A stretch of DNA of 64,000 bases, from positions 186,001-250,000 of the forward strand of contig CAWIHT010000011.1 of NCBI GenBank assembly GCA_963836085.1. The letters run 5' to 3'. This stretch comes from JAHEEL01 sp963836085. Its GTDB lineage: Bacteria; Actinomycetota; Acidimicrobiia; Spongiisociales; UBA5794. Numbering within the stretch: position 1 is the stretch's first letter; each line of letters starts with the position of its first letter. Positions 32,572 through 41,120 of this stretch are shown in pieces. Both the position numbers and the translations under genes were made by a program. The notes under the pieces are model-generated. The model was not told the DNA's origin. It was given only the letters and a program-made list of their open reading frames with translations, and made no database searches.

Positions 32572-35500
32572 GGCGACGACACGGGTGTGATCTGAGCGAA
32601 GTCGTCGTCGGCGAGATCATCGATCGACCCTGTGGTGATCGGGTCGTAGCCGGAGAGCATGGCCTCCTGGAGGCCCGGGTCCGGTGCCAGCAGATCGAGG
32701 ATGCGTGTTCCGTTGATCGACCCGTCTCCGCCTCCGATCCGATACTGCGCCGGTGCGCTCTCGACGTCGCGGATGCGGCGGACGCCGCTCGACGGATAGC
32801 CCTCCTGGCTCATCACGGCCACGGCATACGACCATTCCGATGGATCTCCGTCGCCGAAGAGCCTCCGCGGGATCCGGACGGTCACTCGCCCCTTGTCGGA
32901 GAAGACGAGCACCGCGAACGTTGGCTCGGTCTCGGTGGTCGTTCCATCGGCATCTGCCACGTACAGCGCCGGGTACCACCCCTCGACGGTGAGCGCCCGG
33001 TCCCACCCCGACCCGGCCTGCCACGAGGCGTTGCGTCCTGGGAGGAACCGCCGTGCCCCGTTGGCCGTCTCAGGGTCGGTGTCGATGTACACGTCGAACG
33101 TCTGAATCGAGAGCCCGTTCGGGCTGTCCCAAGAGTTCACCACCGGTGCCACGACGTCGAAACCGAACACGAGGGTGTCGCCGGACTCGCCGACGGTGAA
33201 GCCGGTCAGGTCGTATGACCCCGGGGGGAACACCGGGTCGGTCGGGTACGTGTAGGTTCCAGGGCCGTGATCGTCACCCTCGGGATCGGTTGCCTCAAAT
33301 GCTGTGGCAACGTCGGAGATGTCTGGGATGACCATGACTCCTGGACCGGTCAATGGCGCGGTGGCCGACTCCGGGCCGCCGGCACGATCGACGAGACGGA
33401 ACATCACCGGATCGCCGACCTCGACGGGGCCGAGGGATTCGAGGGGAATCGAGAACTCGATACGGGTCCCGTCGAATCCCGCAGTGATGATCTCGGGCTC
33501 GGGCATCATCCCGGCGTCGACGAGGCCATCGCCGGTGCCGAGCGGAGGGAGCGGAACCGGCCCGCGGACGGTCGTTGGCTCGACGCCGCGCCACGTCAAG
33601 AGGTGGGTGGCCTCGAAGCCGAGGACGTTGGCGCTCACGGTCATCCCGCGGCTCGGTTCGAGACCCGGGAGGCCGACGTAGAGATCGAACCCGGCCGCAT
33701 CGTCTCCGAGCACCTCGGCGGCGTAGTCGACCCGGACCTGGAGTCGGTTCTCCCCGTACAGCCACCGGTATTCGGCGAACGGCGCACCATCGAAGGTGTA
33801 GACGCCGGCCGTGTCCCATTCGGCGTTATCGACGTCGGCATCGATTTCGACCAGACCGGTCGTGTCCGACGAGCGGTCCGGCGGGATCACCGGGTCGGGG
33901 ACGATCGGTGTTCGGACGAAGGCTGGTCGGTCGAGACCGAGCGCGTCGTAGACCTGGCCCAGCAGTTCGCGATATGCCTGATCGAAGTAGCGGTCGTCAC
34001 CCGAATCCTGATCGACGCCGTACCACCAGAACCAGTCCGACCCCTCGGCGAAGAGCACGGTCTCGTATGCCCGAGCCAGTTGTTGCTCGGTGACTACTCC
34101 GGACGACACGGCGTCGGCGTAGGCGCGCCGGGTCGCCGATAGGGCATTCCAGGCGATCGCCTCTTCCCGTTCTCCGATCCAGGTCGCGAAGTTCGGTTGG
34201 AACCAGGAAGCCGGGAAGACATCTGGGAGTGGTTCAACCGCGTCCCCGAAGTGCGTCAGAAGTTCGGTTGGGGTGACGGTGCGGACGAGATCGGATTCGC
34301 TGAGGTTCTGATAGAGGGCGTTGAGGAAGTCCTTGCCGTCGTTCTCGTAGTGCTCCCAGGCGTTCTCACCGTCGACCACGATGGTCACAACTTTCGGTCC
34401 CGCAGCGTCGAGTTCCTCGAGTTGGTCGTTCGCCCGGTCGAGGCGCGCCATGAAGTCGTCGGCGGCCGCTCCGCCGGGCATGCCGGAGTATTCGAAACCG
34501 ATGAGGTCCGAGATCGTGACATCCCGGAAGAACACCGGGAGGGTCGGATTCCTGGCGTGTTGGGCCGCATAGGGGCGGTAGAGGACGTCGGCGTCGATCA
34601 CCGTGCCGTTCGAGTCCCGCTCGAACGTTCCGGATCCGAGCGTCTCACCGAGAACGTGCTCTCCGGTCGCGATCCATTCGACGCCTTCACCTGCCCAGAT
34701 CGAGGTGACCTCTTGTGCGACCGCACCCTCGCCGGGCCACATACCGGTTGGCCGACGGCTGAGCAGGCGCTCCGCGACATCCAGGCCACGCGTCACTTGC
34801 TCGCGGGCGTCGATCGGTTCACGGAAGCGCTCGGTCGGCATGGTGGCCGTCGGATCTCCTTCGAGGGCGAGGTTGGTGTCGGAGATGAGCGGCAGGATGG
34901 GATGGGCGAGCGGAGTCGTGGTGACCTCGATCTGGCCTTCCGCCCACAGTCTCTCGTGAACGTTGAGCGTCGCCGCAACCGCGTCGAGATGAGCATCCAG
35001 GACCGGACCCTTGTCCGCGTCGACGAAGTCGCGTCCCTGCGCCACCAGAGTGCTGAGCTCCGGTTCCGCGAGCAGGTCGGGATCCGTCCAAGCGAGGTTG
35101 AAGAGGACCTGCAAGTCGAGGAAGTCCTGGGTCGAGAACGCAGTGCCTTCGCCGCGCTGGTCTGCGAGTTCCTGGTAGCGGGGGAAGCGGGCAACGATCA
35201 ACGGATTGACGTCGAAGAACCGGGCGAGAAGGAAGTCCTTCTGGTCGTCGGTCAGTTCGCCTGCGGGGACTTCCGTGTGCACCCAGTAGGTGTCCCGTGT
35301 CCCGTTGAGGATCTCTTCGAGTTGCAGGAGCAGGACCGGCGTCAGGTTGAAGGCGACGCGAAGATCCGGATACTGCTCGACGAGCGCTGCCATGTCCCAG
35401 TAGTCCTTGGCGGCATGGAGTCGGACCCACGGCCGGGTGACGACACCATTCTCGTCCTTCGGGTACAGCGGCTGATGCTGGTGCCACATCAGGACGAGGA

Positions 35501-35663
35501 ACAGACTCTCGTCATCGAGGAGAGGGCGCGCCGCAACCGTGCTGGTGGTCGTCGTATCCTCGATCGGCTCCGCGGCCGTGGAGGTGGTGGTCGTCTCCCC
35601 GGCCTCCGGTGTGCACGCCGCGGCGAGGAGGGCGACGGCCAGCGCAGCGGCCCATCTCCTCAT
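32568..35663 (-). CDS. Glycoside hydrolase family 57 lipoprotein (amylopullulanase-like)
   Basis: A 1031-residue surface enzyme. The signal peptide ends in LLAAAC (Cys17) and a Thr-rich linker follows. The GH57 domain starts at WHQHQPLY (residues 60-67). GMWPGEGAV near residue 312 is in the position of the nucleophile glutamate motif, and VVDGENAWEHYE near 431 holds the acid/base aspartate region. From about residue 600 two beta domains follow, like the glucodextranase C-terminal module (DNAEWDTAGVYTFDGA; SYDLTGFTVGESGDTLVFGFDV). It likely cleaves alpha-glucans outside the cell. The stop overlaps the CHAD start, and the start overlaps the stop of the M3 peptidase gene by 4 bases. Confidence 0.88.
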   Translation of the reverse strand: MRRWAAALAVALLAAACTPEAGETTTTSTAAEPIEDTTTTSTVAARPLLDDESLFLVLMWHQHQPLYPKDENGVVTRPWVRLHAAKDYWDMAALVEQYPDLRVAFNLTPVLLLQLEEILNGTRDTYWVHTEVPAGELTDDQKDFLLARFFDVNPLIVARFPRYQELADQRGEGTAFSTQDFLDLQVLFNLAWTDPDLLAEPELSTLVAQGRDFVDADKGPVLDAHLDAVAATLNVHERLWAEGQIEVTTTPLAHPILPLISDTNLALEGDPTATMPTERFREPIDAREQVTRGLDVAERLLSRRPTGMWPGEGAVAQEVTSIWAGEGVEWIATGEHVLGETLGSGTFERDSNGTVIDADVLYRPYAAQHARNPTLPVFFRDVTISDLIGFEYSGMPGGAAADDFMARLDRANDQLEELDAAGPKVVTIVVDGENAWEHYENDGKDFLNALYQNLSESDLVRTVTPTELLTHFGDAVEPLPDVFPASWFQPNFATWIGEREEAIAWNALSATRRAYADAVSSGVVTEQQLARAYETVLFAEGSDWFWWYGVDQDSGDDRYFDQAYRELLGQVYDALGLDRPAFVRTPIVPDPVIPPDRSSDTTGLVEIDADVDNAEWDTAGVYTFDGAPFAEYRWLYGENRLQVRVDYAAEVLGDDAAGFDLYVGLPGLEPSRGMTVSANVLGFEATHLLTWRGVEPTTVRGPVPLPPLGTGDGLVDAGMMPEPEIITAGFDGTRIEFSIPLESLGPVEVGDPVMFRLVDRAGGPESATAPLTGPGVMVIPDISDVATAFEATDPEGDDHGPGTYTYPTDPVFPPGSYDLTGFTVGESGDTLVFGFDVVAPVVNSWDSPNGLSIQTFDVYIDTDPETANGARRFLPGRNASWQAGSGWDRALTVEGWYPALYVADADGTTTETEPTFAVLVFSDKGRVTVRIPRRLFGDGDPSEWSYAVAVMSQEGYPSSGVRRIRDVESAPAQYRIGGGDGSINGTRILDLLAPDPGLQEAMLSGYDPITTGSIDDLADDDFAQITPVSSP

Positions 35664-37615
35664 CCGTCCAGGCCCAAGTTCTTGAGATAGGCATCGGGGG
35701 ACGGTTCGCGCCTGAGGAACGCTCGCAGGTGCTCGATGGCGTCACGCGAGTAGCCGCGCGAGAGCACCTCGTCACGGTAGCGAGCGCCGACCGCGGGACT
35801 GAGAATGCCCTCGTCCGCGAAAACGGAGAACATGTCATCTCCGTAGACCTTCGCCCACTGATAGCCGTAGTAGCCGGCATCGTATCCGCCCATGAGATGT
35901 CCGAAGGACGCCGCAAAGGAGGTGCCCTCGTGATATGGGATGAGTGTCAGGGCGAACGCGTCCCGGGTGGCTTGATCGAGATCGATGTCCTCGGCTCCAG
36001 TGTGGATTGCGAGGTCGAACTTGCCGAGGAAGACCTGGCGGAGCGTGGTGAGTCCGATGTTCTGATCACGGCCGGCGACGAGGCGCTCGACGAGATCCGT
36101 CGGGATGACCTCGCCCGTCTCATAGTGACGGGCGAACCGCTGGAGGACTTCCGGCTGCCACATCCAGTGCTCCATGATCTGCGATGGAGCCTCGACGAAG
36201 TCCCATTCGGTGTCGTATCCCGCAAATCGGGGGTGGTCGATCGTGGTCAGACAGAAGTGGAGGACGTGCCCGAATTCGTGGAAGAGCGTCAGCGCTTCGT
36301 CGTGTTTCAGCAGCGAGGGCGAATCCGGCCCCGGCTTCGTGAAGTTCGCGACGACCGCAGCGACCGGGGCGCGGTACCGCCCGTCGGCCTCCCGCATACC
36401 CCCGGTGATCGAGAAACACGCCGCGTGGCCGAACTTGCCGTCGCGTGGGAAGAGATCGGCGTAGAAGTAGGCGATCGGCTGGTCGCCGCCCTGATTCCGG
36501 ATCTCGAACAGTTTCACGTCTTCGTGCCACGCGTTTGTGTCTGCGATCTCGCGATACTCGAGTCCGAACACCTCACCGGTGATGTCGAACATGCCGTCGA
36601 TGACGGTCTCGAGTGGGAAGAACTCGGCGACCTCGTTCTGATCGATCCCGAAGTCCTGCTTCTGCTGCATCGTGTGGTAGTACATCCAATCCCACGAGAG
36701 GATCGGACCGCCGTCGAGATCGTCGCTCGCCACATCACGGAGGGTCTCCAACTCTTGCGATGCCCGGGCCGTCAGTCCCGGAACGATCGACGCGTAGAGG
36801 GCCTCGACGGCGTCGGGGTTCGCCATCTTGACTTCCATGGCGTACTCGGCCCACGTGCGATAGCCGAGGAGCGAAGCGATCTCGTTCCGGATCGCCACGG
36901 CTTCGGCGAGCAGCGGCGTGTTGGCCGCCGCCGCCCGATTCCAGAACTTGAACTGCATCTGTCGCCGCAGATCCCTGCGCTCCGCCTCCTCGATGAACGG
37001 GATGTAGTCCGGGTAGGCCATCGAGACCCGATACGTCCCCTCGGATTCGCCCGGGGCGAGTCGCTCGATGTATGCCTCCGGCAGACCTGCCAGATCTTCG
37101 CTGGTCATCTCGATGCCGTCATCCCACTCGTCGAGGTTGCTGTTGAACGCCACCTGCACTTCGATGAGGCGCTGGCGCAGTTCGCGCAACCGGGTCCGAT
37201 CGGCCTCGGCGAGATCGTGGCCCGCTCTTCTGAGATCCCGCAGCCAGAAAGCGAGGTTGCGCGCTTCGAGGCCATCGAGATGTGCGGCATCGTCGGTGGC
37301 GGCATACGCTCGAACGGCGGACGCCAGATCTGACCGCATCACGAGATCGGCCCCCCACTTCGACGAGCGCTCACCCGCGGCGACGCCGGCAGACCGCACA
37401 TCGGCATCAGGGTGAACCCGCGCCATGAACGAACCGTTCCCCGAGGCGTCCGAGATGAGAACGGCGATTGCGTCGAGTGGCGCCATCGTGTTGGCGTAGG
37501 TGCGCGGACCTTCGGCGCCGACGACGCCGTCGATGAGCGACTCTGATGCTGCAATCGCCTTCTCGGTGACTTCGGAGACGGACGCTGCAGTGACGGTGGT
37601 GTAGTCGTGAAGCAT
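35660..37615 (-). CDS. M3 family metallopeptidase (oligopeptidase)
   Basis: A 651-residue zinc peptidase of the thimet oligopeptidase/oligopeptidase A family. The zinc motif HEFGH is at 446-450, and the third ligand lies in WDFVEAPSQIMEHW. The substrate loop FGHLMGGYDAGYYGYQWAKV is present. It lacks a signal peptide, so it probably trims peptides in the cytoplasm. The ATG at 37615 lies 7 bases after a TAGCCT hexamer and appears leaderless. It is the first gene of the run M3-GH57-CHAD, joined by 4-base overlaps. Confidence 0.93.
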   Translation of the reverse strand: MLHDYTTVTAASVSEVTEKAIAASESLIDGVVGAEGPRTYANTMAPLDAIAVLISDASGNGSFMARVHPDADVRSAGVAAGERSSKWGADLVMRSDLASAVRAYAATDDAAHLDGLEARNLAFWLRDLRRAGHDLAEADRTRLRELRQRLIEVQVAFNSNLDEWDDGIEMTSEDLAGLPEAYIERLAPGESEGTYRVSMAYPDYIPFIEEAERRDLRRQMQFKFWNRAAAANTPLLAEAVAIRNEIASLLGYRTWAEYAMEVKMANPDAVEALYASIVPGLTARASQELETLRDVASDDLDGGPILSWDWMYYHTMQQKQDFGIDQNEVAEFFPLETVIDGMFDITGEVFGLEYREIADTNAWHEDVKLFEIRNQGGDQPIAYFYADLFPRDGKFGHAACFSITGGMREADGRYRAPVAAVVANFTKPGPDSPSLLKHDEALTLFHEFGHVLHFCLTTIDHPRFAGYDTEWDFVEAPSQIMEHWMWQPEVLQRFARHYETGEVIPTDLVERLVAGRDQNIGLTTLRQVFLGKFDLAIHTGAEDIDLDQATRDAFALTLIPYHEGTSFAASFGHLMGGYDAGYYGYQWAKVYGDDMFSVFADEGILSPAVGARYRDEVLSRGYSRDAIEHLRAFLRREPSPDAYLKNLGLDG

Positions 37616-37622
37616 GCACTGC

Positions 37623-37628
37623 AGGCTA
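37623..37628 (-). promoter_or_regulatory. -10 element TAGCCT, leaderless start of the M3-GH57-CHAD operon
   Basis: TANNNT on the minus strand, 7 bases before the ATG at 37615. Confidence 0.5.
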
Positions 37629-37650
37629 CCGGCGGCGGTGAGTTTGGGTC

Positions 37651-38625
37651 CTACCCGGCGGCCGGCGAGAGGTCGAAGAGCAGCGGTCGATGCGCAGGAC
37701 CCAGATCTGGTCCGACGGTTCGTGTCGGCACCGTGACGTCACCGCGGTACACGGCGTGGTCGAGCGGCAGTCCGGTGTAGTCACCGATGAGGGGCCAATC
37801 CGACGACGGCCAGGTTGCGGCGTAGCCGAACCCATTCTCCGAGTTCACCAGGCCGTTCGCGATCACATCGAAGGCGTGGGACCACCGCGAGGCTTCGAAA
37901 TTGCCGGTGACGACGACGGTTCCTGCGACGTTCGCGATCGCTGCGTTGACCGCCGTGAATCGGGCGAGTCGTGACTGCGCCTCGAGCGGGGAACCGGGAC
38001 TCTCCACCGCGAGACCGATGACCGTCGCGTCCGTCGGTCCAAGGCTGATGTCGATGGTGACATCCGATCCGGGCACTGGGGGCATCGGTGTGGCTACCGC
38101 GTCGCCGCGCACCAGGACGAGTGCCTGCCCGAATGCGTCGCTTCCGACGGGGGCGGGCACAATCCGGTACGGGACGTTCTCGGTTTCGATTGCCCCGGCC
38201 CAGTCGCCGGTCGTTCGATACAGCAGGGCCAGATCGGCCTCGACGCTATCGAGCCACGCGATGATGGAGGCGCGGGAGTCACCAGAACCACTGGTATCGA
38301 GACTGACCACGCGGATCCGATCGCTGGATGCGGCACCGGCCTGGGTCGACAACCACATCGGTGCAAGGAGCACGCCGTTGACGATGGCCGCAGCCAGGAA
38401 CACGGCCGACAAGCCGCGGCGGAACGCCAGTCCGTAGACGATGGCGGTGACGCTGAGGGCGACCATAAGGGGGAAGCGCCAATCGGCGATGCGGTCCCAG
38501 CCCCACCACGTCGCTCCGAAGAACCCGAGAACCGTTGCGAGCGTTCCCGCCGTTCCGACGGTGAACAGGACGGCGGCAGCCAGCTTTCTTCCGGGTCCGG
38601 TGTCGACGGTGCCGCGGTTGCTCAT
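37651..38625 (-). CDS. Membrane protein with endonuclease/exonuclease/phosphatase-like domain
   Basis: A 324-residue protein with about three N-terminal helices (residues 12-100) and an external C-terminal domain. That domain follows the EEP layout: VVSLDTSGSGDSRASIIAWL at the first strand, then VVVTGNFEASRW where EEP enzymes carry GDFN, and LPLDHAVYRGDVTV where they carry an Asp-His pair. The glutamate of the first strand and the GDFN motif are not conserved, so catalysis is uncertain. The ATG overlaps the stop of the PQQ-propeller gene; both were likely translated together. No specific function can be given. Confidence 0.7.
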   Translation of the reverse strand: MSNRGTVDTGPGRKLAAAVLFTVGTAGTLATVLGFFGATWWGWDRIADWRFPLMVALSVTAIVYGLAFRRGLSAVFLAAAIVNGVLLAPMWLSTQAGAASSDRIRVVSLDTSGSGDSRASIIAWLDSVEADLALLYRTTGDWAGAIETENVPYRIVPAPVGSDAFGQALVLVRGDAVATPMPPVPGSDVTIDISLGPTDATVIGLAVESPGSPLEAQSRLARFTAVNAAIANVAGTVVVTGNFEASRWSHAFDVIANGLVNSENGFGYAATWPSSDWPLIGDYTGLPLDHAVYRGDVTVPTRTVGPDLGPAHRPLLFDLSPAAG

Positions 38626-40217
38626 TCCCCTGTGAGGGCGTAGAAGAAGCCGTCTCGTGATCCGACATAGATCCGTCCGTTCCAGATCGCGGGCGTCGAT
38701 TCGATGCACTGACCGGATCCGACGGTCTTGTCCCACAAGCGGAGGGGTGAGCGAGGATTGGTGAGATCATATGCGCGAAACCCGGCCGATCCGGTGAGGC
38801 AGTCGACGCCGACCACCAGCATGTCGTCGGCGATGACCGGCGATGACCAGGCGTTGCCGCCGATGAAATCCTCCCAGACGGTCTCGCCGGTCGCCGTGTC
38901 GATTGCGAGGAGGTCACCGGCGTCCGTCGCAACGAACAGCAGTCGGGCGTCGGCATGCAGCGCAGGCGTCGCCCAGGCGCCGGCATCCTGTCCACGCGCC
39001 GCGGAGAGATAGACCGACCACACCACCGGGTCATCGGGGTTGTTGGGGTCCAGCTTCGCGAGATCTCCGACCTCGCGGACGCGCCGGGCCGCGGTGTTGT
39101 TCTTCTTCGCCGTGTCGGCATGCGAGACGACGTAGAGGAAGCCTTCGCTGTCGATGCTGATCGTGGAGTCGGTGTCGTCCCCGTTCCAGAAGTCGAAGAA
39201 GATCTCGCCGTTGCCGGCCTCGATGTCGGTGAGGTCGATGCCGACGACCCGGCCTGCCGAGGTCGAGAAGTACGCCCGCTGTTCGAAGACCGCGGTCGAG
39301 TTCTCGACCGAGTGCTGGCGGCCGAAGATCTCCGTGAGCTCTTCGGTCCACGCCGGGATCTGATACACCACCTGGGGATCGACGGTCACTTTGCCGTCCG
39401 CGTCGTAGCCACGGTTGAGCTTGACGGCGAACCACCACGAGTTCTCTCCGCCTTGGTACATCATGTCGTCGACGATCACCGGGTTCGAGTCCCAGTCGTC
39501 GTTCCAGATTCCGTCCACCGAATTGGCGTGGAGTGACCAGACCTCGTATGGCTCATCGGCGTCGAGGGCGATGATCCGGAAGCGCGGGTCTCGCGAACCG
39601 GTGTAGAGCAGTGGATACCCATCGGGGTCGAGGGTGACGGATCCCTTGATGATGTCGCCCATGTCGAAGTCGGGGCGTGTCCGCTCCCCGGTGTCTGCGT
39701 TGAGGAAATGGATCTGCTTGTCATATGCGCCGAAGATGACTTCGGTGATGCCGTCAGGCCGTTCCCATACGACGGGTTGCCCGGTCCACCCACTCCCGCA
39801 CCAGACCTTGTTCTCTTGGCCGACGGGAGACTGTCCGCACATCGCGTCGTCCGGGAACTTCCATGCGGTATCCGGTGATTGCCTGGACACCGGACCCGAA
39901 CCGAAGAAGGTCCGTGTCGGGTTGCCGCGGAACATGGTGAGACCCACGACTTCACCCCAGGGCTCCCCGACGCTCTCGGGTGGGACCACGCCGGGCAGGC
40001 GAGAAGGGACCGTCGTCGCGGTCGTCGACGACGCCGTCGCGTCGCTGGGGTCCGTCGAATCTGTCGGCGCCGTGGTGTCGGTGCCGGCCACTGTCGTTGT
40101 GTCTCCAACGGTTGTTGTGGTCGTGCCGTTCGGGTCGGCCGGAACAATGTCGGCACCCGCAACACAGGCGGTGGCGACCATGGCCAGGGCGACGGCGGTG
40201 GTGATCAAACGACGCAT
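38622..40217 (-). CDS. PQQ-like beta-propeller lipoprotein
   Basis: A 531-residue predicted lipoprotein. The lipobox is ATAC (Cys18), followed by a Thr/Ser/Asp low-complexity linker to about residue 70. Repeated propeller blades follow, with motifs such as GQPVVWERPDGITEVIFGAY, GSVTLDPDGYPLLYTG, LLAIDTATGETVWEDFIG and GRIYVGSRDGFFYALTG. It resembles BamB/PQQ-type scaffolds, with no catalytic residues of true quinoproteins evident. It probably acts as an extracytoplasmic binding protein. It leads a two-gene operon with the EEP-like gene. Confidence 0.82.
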   Translation of the reverse strand: MRRLITTAVALAMVATACVAGADIVPADPNGTTTTTVGDTTTVAGTDTTAPTDSTDPSDATASSTTATTVPSRLPGVVPPESVGEPWGEVVGLTMFRGNPTRTFFGSGPVSRQSPDTAWKFPDDAMCGQSPVGQENKVWCGSGWTGQPVVWERPDGITEVIFGAYDKQIHFLNADTGERTRPDFDMGDIIKGSVTLDPDGYPLLYTGSRDPRFRIIALDADEPYEVWSLHANSVDGIWNDDWDSNPVIVDDMMYQGGENSWWFAVKLNRGYDADGKVTVDPQVVYQIPAWTEELTEIFGRQHSVENSTAVFEQRAYFSTSAGRVVGIDLTDIEAGNGEIFFDFWNGDDTDSTISIDSEGFLYVVSHADTAKKNNTAARRVREVGDLAKLDPNNPDDPVVWSVYLSAARGQDAGAWATPALHADARLLFVATDAGDLLAIDTATGETVWEDFIGGNAWSSPVIADDMLVVGVDCLTGSAGFRAYDLTNPRSPLRLWDKTVGSGQCIESTPAIWNGRIYVGSRDGFFYALTGE

Positions 40218-40225
40218 CGGATGGG

Positions 40226-40231
40226 AGTGTA
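40226..40231 (-). promoter_or_regulatory. -10 element TACACT for the PQQ-propeller gene
   Basis: TANNNT on the minus strand, 8 bases before the ATG at 40217. Confidence 0.45.
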
Positions 40232-40268
40232 GGAACGGCCCCGTTTTCTGCTCGGCACTTCGGAGACG

Positions 40269-40274
40269 TATCCT
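40269..40274 (+). promoter_or_regulatory. -10 element TATCCT, leaderless start of the YihY-ABC operon
   Basis: TANNNT with a 6-base gap to the ATG at 40281; it faces the divergent element for the PQQ-propeller gene 38 bases away. Confidence 0.55.
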
Positions 40275-40280
40275 CGACGC

Positions 40281-41120
40281 ATGCGCCAGTTGATCTCACT
40301 CCCTCCGCGCCTCAGTCCGCTCGTCGGGGCGTTCGATCGGATCATGACCGCCGACCCATTCCTCATGGCGGCGGCGATCGCCTACAACTCGATCTTTGCG
40401 CTTGTTCCACTTGCGTTCGCGGTCGTCGGCACGATCTCGGTATTTGGGTCTGGTGCCGAGGGGCTGGAACAGATCGAACAGACGGTCATCACCGAGTTTC
40501 CGCCGCAAGTGGCCGAGTTCATCCTCCCGATCATCGAGGATGCAGAAGCAGCGCTCGGGGGCATGGGACCGGCACTGGTGGTGGTGTCGCTCCTCATTGC
40601 TCTCTGGTCGGGATCCCGCGCCATCTATGCGGTGCAGAAGGCGCTGCGATTGATTGAGGCGACGCCAGAAGACCGTCCATATTTCGTCAAGCGTGGCCTC
40701 GGGATCCTGTTCACCCTCGGCGCGGGCGCGGCCCTGATCCTCAGCTACGTGGTGGTGATTTTCGGTGATTGGGTGGCGTCGACGCTCGAGACGCACGGGC
40801 TGAGCGTTGGCTGGACCGGGTGGATCACGTTGGGTGTCCTTCTCGCGTGGGTGGTTCTCGTGCTGGCAGCGATTTACCGGTGGGGGACACCGGAGCCCAT
40901 CCGACTGTCGTTTGCCTCAGCAGTCACTGCCGCGTTGACGCTGGGCCTGACGACGTGGTTGGCTGCGATTCTCATTCCGACCTTCGGTGGTAGCTCGCTC
41001 GATGCGCTCGGAGCGATTGGAGTCGTCCTCGTCTGGTCGTATGCCATCGGCTTGATTGTCATCTCGGTGCCGGCATTGGTCCCTTCGATCGTGGATGTTG
41101 TCCGCGGAACCAACTCATGA
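40281..41120 (+). CDS. YihY/BrkB family membrane protein
   Basis: A 279-residue polytopic protein with about six helices. The family pattern is clear: MAAAIAYNSIFALVPLAFAV near the N-terminus, SGSRAIYAVQKALRL in the centre, and VVLVLAAIYRWGTPEPIRL with SSLDALGAIGVVLVWSYAIGL toward the end. The family was once annotated as RNase BN but is now regarded as membrane proteins of unknown, possibly transport, function. Its stop overlaps the start of the first ABC exporter gene (ATGA), so all four genes to 45776 form one unit. Confidence 0.88.
   Translation: MRQLISLPPRLSPLVGAFDRIMTADPFLMAAAIAYNSIFALVPLAFAVVGTISVFGSGAEGLEQIEQTVITEFPPQVAEFILPIIEDAEAALGGMGPALVVVSLLIALWSGSRAIYAVQKALRLIEATPEDRPYFVKRGLGILFTLGAGAALILSYVVVIFGDWVASTLETHGLSVGWTGWITLGVLLAWVVLVLAAIYRWGTPEPIRLSFASAVTAALTLGLTTWLAAILIPTFGGSSLDALGAIGVVLVWSYAIGLIVISVPALVPSIVDVVRGTNS

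Noticed and set aside
34197..35690. Open frames on the plus strand opposite GH57 and M3 genes
   Set aside because: Composition typical of antisense shadows; the minus strand carries intact family motifs.
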